Part shown: piece after piece, positions 1 through 10,900 of the stretch | How the letters are laid out: every line of letters begins with the position of its first letter | Numbering within the stretch: position 1 is the stretch's first letter | NCBI GenBank assembly: GCA_033030425.1 | Contig: JAUFSD010000001.1 | Coordinates: 806,001-870,000, forward strand | From: Verpa conica | Lineage: Eukaryota; Ascomycota; Pezizomycetes; Pezizales; Morchellaceae | DNA length: 64,000 nucleotides | Direction of reading: 5' to 3' | Notes under the pieces: generated by a model | The model's input: the letters and a program-made list of their open reading frames with translations, nothing else | Database searches by the model: none | Told to the model about the DNA's origin: nothing | Made by a program: the position numbers and the translations under genes

Positions 1-2
1 AC

Positions 3-917
3 TATTCCCTCCTATTCAATGATATGGCAGCAGCCTATGCTCTCGCCCTTCGTTGGAAGATTTCTGGGGATTCTGTGTATGCAACAGCAGCTGCCACTAT
101 CATCGATGCTTGGTCGAGTACTTTGATCGCCATTGACGGTACATCTGATAAATTCCTCGCTGCTGGCCTCTATGGATACCAATTTGCAAATGCTGTCGAA
201 ATTTTAAGGGGCTATAGTAGCTGGACTGGACTTGCAGCGGCAAAGAATACTCTCCTTAGCGTCTTCTATCCAATGAACCACAACTTCCTGACTAACCACA
301 ATGGTGCTGTCATTGACCACTATTGGGCGAACTGGGACTTATGCAATATAGCCTCAACCCTTGCAATTGGTGTCGTTACAGACAATGAGACTATATACGA
401 CGAGGCCATCAACTACTTTTACCACGGTGCTGGTAACGGGGCGATCGAAAAAGCAGTATGGAAAGTCTACGAAAGCGAGGGTCTAGCCCAGCTCCAAGAA
501 AGCGGGAGAGACCAGGGCCATTCAATGCTAGTTGTTGGTATGCTGGGGATCATCTCAAAGATGGCACAGAGTCAGGGAGACGACCTTTTCGGGTACCTGG
601 ATAACCGTATCCTGAAAGGAGCGGAATATGCGGCCAAGTACAACCTAGGCGAGGACGTTCCATATACGACATACGCAAATAGCGACGTCACCCAAGCAGT
701 TATCTCACCGTCCTCGAGAGGCGATATCCGTCCAATTTGGGAACTCCTATATAACCACTACGTGAAAACCAAGGGACTTTCTGGGCCATACACTACGAGA
801 TATGCGGCCCTTGTCCGAACAAATAACAGCGGTGCTGAAGGTGGAGGTGGAAATTATGGTCCAAACAGTGGTGGTTATGATCAGCTGGGGTACGGAACAT
901 TGATGTATTCGGTGTGA
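3..917 (+). CDS. Alginate-lyase-family protein, 3' end only
   Basis: This is the C-terminal ~304 residues of a polysaccharide-lyase-like protein. The frame is open to the left edge of the window, so the Met at 24 is internal and the true start lies upstream. Residue blocks typical of the alginate lyase fold (PF05426, an alpha-barrel) are visible: NHNGAVIDHYWANWDL around codons 97-112, then ESGRDQGHSM, where the His and neighbouring polar residues fit the catalytic cleft. The tail is Gly/Asn-rich. The family cleaves uronate polysaccharides by beta-elimination. In soil fungi the natural substrate is uncertain and need not be alginate. An AATAAA polyadenylation-like signal lies at 1062-1067. The family assignment rests on motif recognition. 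The N-terminus and secretion signal cannot be seen. Confidence 0.78.
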   Translation, partial: YSLLFNDMAAAYALALRWKISGDSVYATAAATIIDAWSSTLIAIDGTSDKFLAAGLYGYQFANAVEILRGYSSWTGLAAAKNTLLSVFYPMNHNFLTNHNGAVIDHYWANWDLCNIASTLAIGVVTDNETIYDEAINYFYHGAGNGAIEKAVWKVYESEGLAQLQESGRDQGHSMLVVGMLGIISKMAQSQGDDLFGYLDNRILKGAEYAAKYNLGEDVPYTTYANSDVTQAVISPSSRGDIRPIWELLYNHYVKTKGLSGPYTTRYAALVRTNNSGAEGGGGNYGPNSGGYDQLGYGTLMYSV

Positions 918-3173
918 TAAAGGGTGCGATGATGATATCTGAAGATAGACATGACGGAACAGAACTTGTCTAAAAAAACTATTCAGTTTGTTTGCGGACC
1001 CTCAAATGAGTTTTTCAGTTTCTAAATAGTAGGTATATGTTATACAATTAAATGTTATCTCAATAAAAAGCGAGTCTACGGCTATTGTACGTTGGCAAAT
1101 TAAACCGTACATTACAACCAACCATGAGGTATGAGATATAGCAACTACCAACAGCTCAACACAAAGATACTTATAATAATGATGGAAAAATAAATAAGTG
1201 CTTCTTTGGGAACCTTAGCTTCATATACAAAAAGAATAGAGAAAAAAGTATGGGAGAAGGCCCAAATTGGTAATTGGATAACTAGGAAAATACTTGTGGA
1301 ATTCTACACTCTAGCATGTAGGCAAAAATTATTCTACAGTATGGCTATAATTTTTATTGTCTTAACCTCAGATCCTAGCTAAATATTGTTAAACTTTTCA
1401 TATGTTAATCTGTTGTTGAGAAGTGTTTAGTTTTCGCATTTTTAGCCCTCTCACAACATTCATGATTCAGAGAGGTTGAATAATCATTTGGCCTGATAAA
1501 CTGTATAGGATATATAACTACGTACTAATTTCCTATTCTATAGTTTATCCCAGGTTTTTGTTTTTGTTTTTTGTGGTTGTTGAGTGTTGCAGCCAGTGTA
1601 TGTACAGCTAATTCTGTCAATGTACTATATTAACGAATGATAATTGATGGCCTGTACTAATATAAAGCGAAAATTGATATGAAGTCTCAAATAGATCAAT
1701 ACCTAAAATGGATAATATCAATAACGTACAGCTACCAGTTGAGGGATTCGTAAATTTATATAAGACTGTCATTTCTTTTAGAAAGCTTTGCTATCTATAG
1801 GGATTTCTAACGCCAATTACTTCTTAATATCTATTTAGGAGTAGTTAAATTGAAATAGTACTATTAGCCCATTAACCATTGGTATAATTCAATTTTGTAA
1901 AATAGAGAGGGCGAGAGTAGACTAAAGGCTTAGGAGGACTCGCTCCAGCGAGTGCTCCTATGGGCCCTATATATATGCTCCTTGAGGCGAATCCCCCTAC
2001 ATCATAGACCCAAAACCTACTTGTACTCGGCACTATACTTATTCGATACCCATAATACAACATTCATACTTATGATAAATTCATTCATTTATTTAATACA
2101 ACATTCAACTATATAAAGCATTCGAGTGATATCTTATGAATATATTGAGAATTAGTAGTTATCTACTAACTTAGATACATGTACCTCTCTATAGTATCCT
2201 CTACTACTATAAGAATTCAGAGATACCTTAAGAAAGTCTTTAAGCTTTATACTAGCTACTTCCTGGTAGTTTATCTTACGTCATCTGATGAAGTTCCCCA
2301 CTACCATTCTCACCCAAACTACCAATAAAAAACGAACAAGGTGATCCAGTACCTATTATTCTCAAAGCTACTCTGAAATCCTCAGGAACCAGTACAAACC
2401 CCAGTATATAGATGAAAATTGATAATTAACAAAACTCATGCAAAATATAACTAGAGCTGCTTCTGATACACTGTAAGAACTAGAACCTATGAGAGTGCGC
2501 TCATGATCCAATTGGTTGATAATAGCATGTCTCTTTGAGAGATGGATTATACTCCATGAATAAACTATCTTTTACCTCGGAGCTCTTCACTTCATGATCT
2601 AGACCTATTCTCCTCTGCTCTCATGCTTTCTATGTTCCCCTCTGATACGCCTAACCCCTACCATACTGGCTGGCTATTTCTCCTCGCTCTTTCCCCGAGT
2701 TTTGTTAAAACCCACCCACCATTATGTCTCTCCATCACCTGTAGATTGCATGTTGAAAATCGGACCCTCCACCACACCACCATCAGAACTATGCGTTGAT
2801 TCGAATGTTGTGTTACTAAACAAAGTCCGAGGGGCTGGAAGAAATATGATTACCCCTGTAGCCGGAACGAGCTAATTTCTCGCCTGGGGCGCGAAAAGAG
2901 GGACATCCTGTTCGCGCGGCAATGAATGCCTACGGTAGATGAGCAAGTGGGGAAAATGGCCGTATTTTGAACTTCATTTTCTATTGTTTCTTCTTCTGTG
3001 AAACAGTCCAGCACTTAACTCAATCTTGCCAACACAAAAGATACACCAGTTTGGCCAATAATATTTAAGGGCGGGGGCGGGGGGGGATTTTATCTTATCT
3101 TGGGTTCCCCGATTACCGGTCCCCGGGGAGATTTGTACTAGCTTGGTAGGTACGGCAAATCTCTATATACTCG

Positions 3174-3407
3174 TAGTCGTCAAGCGTTTCCGGAATATGG
3201 TAATGGGGAGAGCGGCATGCCTACCTCACAAGCTCACATTGTGAGCTTATGTGATTTTATTATTGATTAAAACTAAGGATTATCTTTCTTTAGTCCTCAG
3301 TTCCTTAAAATTCAACCTATTGCTGCCTCAAGCCTTGTGCACTTGATGGATCTCAGTGGGCGACATGGCGTTCCCAGTCACCCTGTTCCGGAAACGCTTG
3401 ACAACTA
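3174..3407. mobile_element. Tc1/mariner-like MITE
   Basis: Terminal inverted repeats of about 20 bp (GTCGTCAAGCGTTTCCGGAA on the left, TTCCGGAAACGCTTGACAAC on the right) differ at one base. They flank about 190 bp of non-coding sequence. The repeat pair is bounded by TA at 3174-3175 and 3406-3407, which is the target-site duplication of Tc1/mariner elements. A small internal palindrome (AGCTCACATTGTGAGCT) lies just inside the left end. There is no transposase frame, so the element is non-autonomous. Confidence 0.75.
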
Positions 3408-3936
3408 CAAGTAATAGGTATTTTTTACCAGCAATATTCTAGAAACCAAGTCCAATCATTTATCCCCACCATAAGCAGTCGCTTGAGGGTATTCAATTGG
3501 GGGTGAACCTCCTATTTTTATACATGCAAAAATGTATTTACAGCCCTTACCTTCTAGAGGCCCTACCAACCGGCTAGTTTGGTCATTGGTATAGTTCATC
3601 CGCACCGAATAATATATTAGACCATGTAGTCCTATGGAGAATCTCACATATGATTAACCGCACCTTATAACACCAGTCGCGAAAAACAAACCCTCTCTTC
3701 CGAATAAGCCTTGGCTTTTCACACCGTGTTCATAGCAAACTGTTATTTCCAGATGCAGTGTATATATTAAGGCATATCCACACCTCAAGTGCCAAAATCC
3801 ACGTCACTTCCGAGAAAACTGACACTCTTATATTTTATGTTACTTACTAGTGTAACCCTTCTAGAGAAAAGCAAACCCCAACACATTAATAGAAGTTTGA
3901 ATATCCTAAATTCTACCGAGCCATGACTTTATCAAA

Positions 3937-4083
3937 TGTCCTTTATGTTGGTAGAAGATGCTGCCCTCCCCTCCAAAAAAGGGGGGGGTAATGGCCTAGA
4001 CAGATCAAGACTATCTTAAGCCCAATGTATCTAGATAATTGGTCCTTTTAGGGAGGCAGCATTTTCTACCAAGTTATGGGATA
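3937..4083. mobile_element. MITE copy, TATCCCATAA family
   Basis: The right end (GGCAGCATTTTCTACCAAG then TTATGGGATA) is the inverted complement of the left part (TTGGTAGAAGATGCTGCC). The outermost ~15 bases of the left end have decayed. The terminal motif TATCCCATAA is shared with the element at 14678-14816, so the two are members of one family. A C-run and G-run pair sits near the centre. There is no coding capacity. Confidence 0.6.
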
Positions 4084-6700
4084 GTATCACAGCACCAGTG
4101 CCGGGATAGCGTTCAGTGCTCGGTTTAATATCTTTTTTTGGTAGGGGTTTATTCTATGGCCTCACAATAACATCCTATTTCCCTTCCTGACAATAGCCAT
4201 TATACTTAAACAAATAAGGGCCCGTTGAATGACCAGAAAAGCGCGCTTGAGCACATGAGGAAAGCTTTCAGGACCGGAACATTTACTTTGCTGGTGGGGC
4301 TATAGAAGTTCCTATGATAAGGGTACGTATAACACCGATATCATACCAATACTAGCTTAAAGCCAATATGAATGACTGCTGAATACTAAGCAGACGTTGA
4401 AATCCAATTACACTAGCATCCCAAACCTCCAGCTCAACTTGATGGATGACCCTCAGTATCGCCAAGCCGCCAAAACCCCTTTAGCTTCCTACCTTACTGA
4501 AAGCTTGCTAAAGTACCATTCCGTATGTAGTCGCGGAAGGGGGGCAAGTTAGGCAGGAGCTAGCTACATAGCTACATGTACTCTACGGCCTTTTTACCTT
4601 TGTTACCAAGGCCCACAATAGACCGCTTCTTATATATACATACATAGCCCTAGGAGTCCATATTAATAACATGAGTATTCTAGCGGAATCGCTACCTACG
4701 GCTTTTATGAAGCCGAAACCTAGAGAAGCAGGAACACACCCACCTCCCCGGGGCCCAGGGACGAAATACATCGGCCAAGGGAAGAGGCCTCACACGCAAG
4801 GCTCGCCTACTATACCCATTCTACACCGTACCGACATCTGACGGGGTTCTGCGGATCTGCCCGGCTCGTTTTACTGTTTATATTTTTGCCCGAGAGAAGA
4901 GAGGCTCCAGCAGTGTGCAGTCAGAGCGTAGGCAGGTCTGGACAGGCACGGGAGCGGAACAGAGCCGACAGGGGTATAAACATCCCTTGTCTCCTTCCAT
5001 CTGCAGGCTTCGCGTCATGCAAGTCATCTTCCTTTTTCCTTGCTCAAGGCGACGAATCAATTGATCGATCGAGGTTTGTATTCTACCAAGGAGCAAATCA
5101 TCTTTCATCTTGACGGTTGTTTCAATGATGGAGGGACAACACAACAATCGCTCTTACAAGGAGATACCAGGAGGAGAGACTATATCTCCGGTGTTACCTA
5201 CCGCCCAACCCGTCTCCTGTCCCGGTCCCGCGAAGGTCTGAGATCGATTTACATGGGATGATAGCAGCAAATGATTTTAAAGAGCCTCCTCTAAACTACT
5301 TGACCAAAATGTCTCGGTGAAGAGGGCTGGACAATACGTGGAGGTAAAAAACATTCACACAAACCTCTACTATCTTCAGCTGACTCGATCGTTTGGGCTG
5401 TGGTACATAGGTGCGCATGAAGGCTGCTTAAAATTATTTGGTTTGGGTATTTCAACTGGTAGGTCAACCATGGAAATTTCTTCATCTCTGATGACTCTGC
5501 TCCGCTAGTATGGGCTTAACGCCCAAAGGCCTACTTGCCACTCGGATAAAATGGGAGGCTTTTGCAACTTTGTTTAAGCGACGAATAAGGAAGTAAAAGT
5601 GCTCGAACAAGTCACCTCCATGAATCGAGGACCAAAAGGACCATACAAGGACAAGGGTGTCAATCTCCCGCCTCGTACGGGCTGCTTGATGTGATCTGCA
5701 GCCTTGTGTCTGATTTAGCAAAATTCCAGACTTTTGCTATGTACTTGATGGATCAACGATGGGCTTGATGGGCTCCGGGCGTTCTTTCTTTTTAACCCCC
5801 AAGGGGAAAAAACGGTATGTTGCAATACCAGGCTGCCCTTACGGTCATGAAACACAGTCATTTTAACCTTCATAGACTACCAAGGCGAAAAAAAAGTACA
5901 TTTCCTTCTACATACATGCTTTGAGAACAAAATTAATTGCGTATGTAGTCGCAGTCTGCAGCATTCACGGTGCCAAGAAAAACACTCTTTTACATCTAGT
6001 ACCTTCCGTAGACACTGAAAAAGAATTCATCCGTAGAATGCCCCAACTAGGCGTGCATTCAATATTTATGTAGGATTTTTGAAAACATACAAGTGCCCCG
6101 GGTCCGGCTACTCAACTCCAGAATCCATACACGTGGTGCGACATCCCCACCCCCTCCCGATGAAAAGATTGAAATTTGAACTCCTGAATTGCTTAGGGCA
6201 CTCTAAGAAGTGGTAACTATACCATGATACAATAATGATACTTGATCGAACCATCCTAGGATGTTAGCAATTGGCAAGGTCCTTACTGTCCCATACTTAC
6301 TACGTATCAGACAACAGGGTGCCAACAACGTGCAACAGTGGTGCGCAAGAACTGATATGTACATTGAAGTACAGGCAGGCGGTACATGTGCGCATGATGT
6401 ATGGATGAACTTACCTGCAAATGCCCATCCCTCGAGGGCCAATGTAAAGATTCTGAAGAATTTTTTTTTTGAAATTTCCTCCCCATTGCTCATACACCAC
6501 CGTACGGGGTTGCCTGACAAACGAATATGCTTGATACCTGTTGGTGAAGGATTGCCGACCGGATGAAATAGAGCCCGCACTCGATCCCGACAAACGTCAC
6601 AACAAGGAACAGTCGTTTTGAACGCGAGATGTGTGACCAAATTTGATTTTTTCATTCCTTGCCATAACGATGGCCTAAATACCCAACTGCTGAAGATCAC

Positions 6701-6701
<1 letters not shown>

Positions 6702-6731
<30 letters not shown>
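6702..6731 (+). repeat. Poly(A) run of ~30
   Basis: About thirty uninterrupted A residues, followed by GAGAAGC. Such a tract can mark the 3' end of a retroposed element or simply be a mononucleotide microsatellite. I see no clear retroelement body upstream, so the microsatellite reading is preferred. Confidence 0.7.
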
Positions 6732-6737
<6 letters not shown>

Positions 6738-7477
6738 GCAAGTGTCTAGTTAGTTACAACTCCTCAATCATACTCAAACAGCCTCTCCATATCCCAAACC
6801 CCGTAACCGTCGCAGACATAAGAGAAAAAACTTTGAACATCAAAAGCCGTAGTATGTAACAAGATAGAAAGCAACTAATTAAACAGTCTTAACTAGCCCA
6901 TCAGACTCCCTGAATCACAACTTGTTAAGTAGAATAATGAAGATACACCTAGTGGAAAGGGAAAGGGAAAAGAGTGTAAAAGCTGAAAGACCAAAGCAGA
7001 CCCAAAATGGCCCATCTCTCTGGGATCATGTTAACACATAGAATGGAAGAAGAAAAAAGGTACGCCCCCAAGTCTCCCATACGCACACAATATCCTAGAA
7101 AACCGAACCCCGGAAATAAAAACAAAAACCAATAAAATAGAAACTTTTTTAAAAAAGACCCCGAAATATGCAAATAAAAATAAGGTATAAAGAAAAGTAG
7201 CCTTCGATATGGTAACCGAATCAATCGCAGGTACTGGTATCAGTCTCTGGATTGTGCTGAAGATGGATGAGGAATCCAACGCTACGGCAGTAGAAAGCGT
7301 AATCTTTTGAATGCTAACGCGGGTAGTAGGAAGGCTGACTTGTTGAATAGATACGCAAAAGATGAGATGAGATGTAATGTGACAAGCCCATAGTTAAAAA
7401 TATGTCCGTAAGAATCGAAGGTAAATTTTTTTTTTTGAAGCCAAAGCCTCCCCTATCGTACAACTACCCATACCCGA

Positions 7478-7984
7478 TTAAACCACGGTCATCCTTCGTT
7501 TCCAGTCCCTCACATGGTCAAAGGAGCTAGCGTAATCCCGGAGCTCACTCTTGACCTTGTCCGAGAGGATAGCAGGTTCTTGCTGCCCATTATAGCTATT
7601 CAAGGACGATAATGAGGTTCGTGAGGGCGAAATGTAGAGCTGGGAAGGTCGGTTGTTGCTAGGAGTGTATGGTGAGGCTGAGTAATGATTAGGAGGGGTA
7701 GAGGAAATTGGGCTCCTCGAAGCTGGTGATGATGATGCTGAGCTTGGTTGCCTTCCCGACATGGCAGAGAAGTTTAGTGGAGGAGGCAGGTAGAAAGCAG
7801 CACCAGTGCTCATGTTCGAGTTCTGCCACGATGTTGTAGGAGCAGTAGTAGGTGATGATGAACCGGAATTACAAGAAGCACGTTCGAGATCAGCCAGACG
7901 ACACGATTGTGAGCAGTATGCTCCGTGACCAGACTGTGAGATTTGACGATCGCAAGAGAGACAGTAATCAGGAGACCAGTCCAT
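7478..7984 (-). CDS. ecl1: Ecl1-family zinc-binding lifespan/stress regulator
   Basis: A single-exon protein of 168 residues. The N-terminus has the compact Cys cluster of the Ecl1 family (PF12855): C8-x2-C11-x12-C24-x3-C28, with Tyr7 before the first Cys and Tyr23 before the third. The rest is Ser/Pro/Thr-rich and probably disordered. In fission yeast, small Ecl1-type proteins bind zinc, are induced by nutrient limitation and extend chronological lifespan. A similar nuclear/cytoplasmic regulatory role is inferred here. The ATG at 7984 lies directly before the Cys cluster, as is usual in the family. Upstream is a T/A homopolymer region (8029-8051) and a TATATA element at 8234-8240, about 250 bp from the ATG, consistent with an inducible promoter. 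Filamentous fungal versions are usually longer, with the same N-terminal finger and a disordered tail, as seen here. Confidence 0.82.
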   Translation of the reverse strand: MDWSPDYCLSCDRQISQSGHGAYCSQSCRLADLERASCNSGSSSPTTAPTTSWQNSNMSTGAAFYLPPPLNFSAMSGRQPSSASSSPASRSPISSTPPNHYSASPYTPSNNRPSQLYISPSRTSLSSLNSYNGQQEPAILSDKVKSELRDYASSFDHVRDWKRRMTVV

Positions 7985-10900
7985 TGTGATGATTGTTATT
8001 TGGTGGGTAGCGAAGGTGGGTGAGTTTTTTTTTTTTTAAAAAAAAAAAAAGTTCTCTCGCAGCAGTTTGTAGAGATGGAACTCGAGTGTGATTGATGAAT
8101 TGGTGAAGGAACGGAGCTCAGTTTGTTTAGCACGGCAGTGATGATAATGATGGTGATGGTGATGAATGAAGGGCAAGCCAAATGTAATGTGGGAGGGGGG
8201 GGTTAGAACGAGATCAGAGGGGGAGACTCTCAGTATATATTTAAAGAGCCCGTCAGTCAGGCAGAGTTAGGCAGGGCAGCAGTGAACTGCTGTGGGTGAC
8301 CGAACGAGTGAGGGGAGCGTTTTTGCGTCTTTGGTAAAGTGGGCTAGGATCCACACCACCCCGAGACGATCGCTGCCTCTCTCCGGCCAGCCAATGAGGC
8401 CTTTTGGTCGCCGAGGGTGTGATGCATCGCAAAAGTACCTAGGCCCTTGTGCGAGGGTGTGTGTGGTGGGGAGAGGAGTGCAGGGCAGGCATGAGACCAC
8501 TTCGATCCCTGTGCTGCGTCGTCTCCAGCGCAAGTCCAAAAAAATTAAAACCAAAAATCGATTTTCATTTTTCCTCGTCCCAGAAAAAAATAAAATTCAA
8601 AAGTGGAAAAAATAAAACATAAGATATTCGCCCCCAGCCCTCCGAGACACTCTTCCTATTCCCTTTTCTATCTGGTCTGCATTGTGCGGCACCTCTCACC
8701 TGGCATTGCCCGTTGCACCTCACTTACCCAATGGTTTCTAGCTGTCACCCTCCACCATGACTCTATTGGAGGCACGCAATCTATAGTAAAATTTCTTACA
8801 TCTGTCCAGTCACGAAACGCAACGAGTTTTTGCTGAGCGAGGTCTTTGGCTTTACGCCTCGTCACGAGCTGTCATCACTCAGGCCATCAAGCGCGGTTAC
8901 CTACCAGCTAGGCTTCAGCACTGTAACTCGCTTTTTTTTTTCTCGCAGGCTGTATTCAGGTAGCACTGTGCTCTGTCTGGTTTGTCCTTCCTCTGCCTCC
9001 CCCGTAACTTGGTCACCTATTGCCCTTTACCCCCAGACATATTAACTTACTTGTATCACGATTTTATTTCTATTTTCTGCCTGTTGTTTCCATAGTATGT
9101 AAGGGAAACGAAACGCTTCTCTCCCCCAGCTGACCACCCAATCATTTGCGACTGCTCATAAAAACAGGAGTTCTTGCACATGCGGATGGTGGCAAGTGGA
9201 CTTTACTAGACGGTTCGCTGCTGAGAGAAGCTTCATTATGTGGCATCGTGAAAGCTTTTTTTCTCTCACTCCTGCTGACCATCATATCCAAATTGACACT
9301 GGTAAGTACGGGCGGCGAGCCGAACCCGCGAACAGACTATCAATATATACATAGTCCCACAAGCCGAATTACTCTACCGAAGGTCTAATTTCTTAAACGG
9401 GTTTGTTATCGTGAGATTGTAAGCCGTGGTGTTGAGTCCTCACAATGCGCATAGACGCGTCCCCTTTTTCAGTCGCTAACTGCGAGTATTCAAACCCTGC
9501 ATTTCTCATACACTGAAACATATCATCCAACCACAATTAAAAACTTCCTGTTGTGGTGAGGTCTAGGTCATGATTTACACCCGGCAAAGCCGTTGGTCAA
9601 TGCCATCATTCTTGGCCTGTCAGTCTTTATTGAATTTGAACGAGGCTTCCGCGTTGTTCTTGAGACGAACCGTGTCTGGTCTACCGTCACTTATATCAAA
9701 AGGAGGTACTTGCGCTTAGACTGAAAAGTGATAATTGGTGATAACCTAGACATCTCTTCACTACTCCGCTTTTTGTGATTGGCTGTCAGCTGAGGTTGAG
9801 CAAAAATCCGTGTTTTCCAGGGCTTGCGTCAATTGTCATGCATATTGTGGAGGCTCGTCACCCCAGCCTTCGTTCAACCAAGGCCCATGTTCCTTTTTCC
9901 ATGAATTCTACGAATACGTATTCATATTCTTTGCTGATGCATAGATGTACTTCTTCACCTATTCTGTCGAGAAAATACGTGCGTCATAGCCCGGAGGTAC
10001 ATGTAGTAATACTTCTAGCCCCTAGGCCTTATGCCTCATGACTTTTGTGTCCAAACGAGTACTTTCAAAAGTAATAGTCCCCCTTCTTATATTCGGGGTT
10101 ATATTGATCTGCATCACTATGCTCCCGGTTCAGAACTGTTGAATCTCCCAAGGAAGAAGGAGAAGAGAGATTTTCAGAGTGATATGACATTACCATGCAC
10201 TTTCCCCTAGGTATGGAGAGACTTGAAATGCGACTTCCCGCCAAACATAAGAGTTGTCGTGAGTTTCAAAAAGGAAAAACAGCGGAAGAAAAAATAAATA
10301 AAAACAAAAGAACTTTCATTACCCCGAGGTTGAATGTCCCCCGTCTCCTTTTTTCTCCGCCAACTGCTCTCCATACGCGAGATCCCGTGTCTCATCTTCC
10401 CTCTCCCCAGGTTCTTCTTAGCTTGGTGAACTGCACGGTCGAGGTAGGTTATGTAACTCGTGTATGTAGGCTTTAGGGGGATAAGGAATGGTGGCTGCGG
10501 TTCGTCTCGTCTGGTTTTTGTTAGCGCCTTTGAGGTGGCCATGGCGCTCGTGTAGTTTTTGCTTTTGTGGGTTTCTTTCACCCATAGCGCTGTCTGCTAG
10601 TGCTTCCCCGCATTTAGTGATCGCTTTCCAGGAACACTGCTCTCGTCATAGACTATTACTATTACTCTCGTTGTGCCGAAGCCGAGCAACAGCCAACATT
10701 GCCATCACTAGTCTGCCCTCTTGCTTGTCTGGCACGCTGAGGTATTCTTTCTTTTGTAGTTCTCTAGTTTTCCTTTTGTATGGGTGTTCATGAGACCATC
10801 TGGCATCTTCCTCTGCAGGTTCGACATGGAGCCATTGCGAGGTGGGGGGGTTTAGAATAGCTTGGTGTTTTGCACCATCCTTTGGTGCCTACGATAAGAT

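Larger units (their letters stand above)
918..7477. other. AT-rich gap with decayed repeats
   Basis: No coding region is recognised here. The open frames are short and share no family motifs. The stretch holds a perfect-armed hairpin (1932-1957), a Tc1/mariner-like MITE (3174-3407), a G-rich run at 3066-3087 with quadruplex potential, a second MITE (3937-4083) and a 30-base poly(A) run (6702-6731). Low-complexity, TA-rich sequence dominates. The last few hundred bases before 7478 are probably the 3' untranslated region of the minus-strand ecl1-type gene. Confidence 0.6.

Noticed and set aside
6203..6703. 166-codon minus-strand frame
   Set aside because: No family motif, irregular composition, and it overlaps several other frames next to a poly(A) run. 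Most likely chance.
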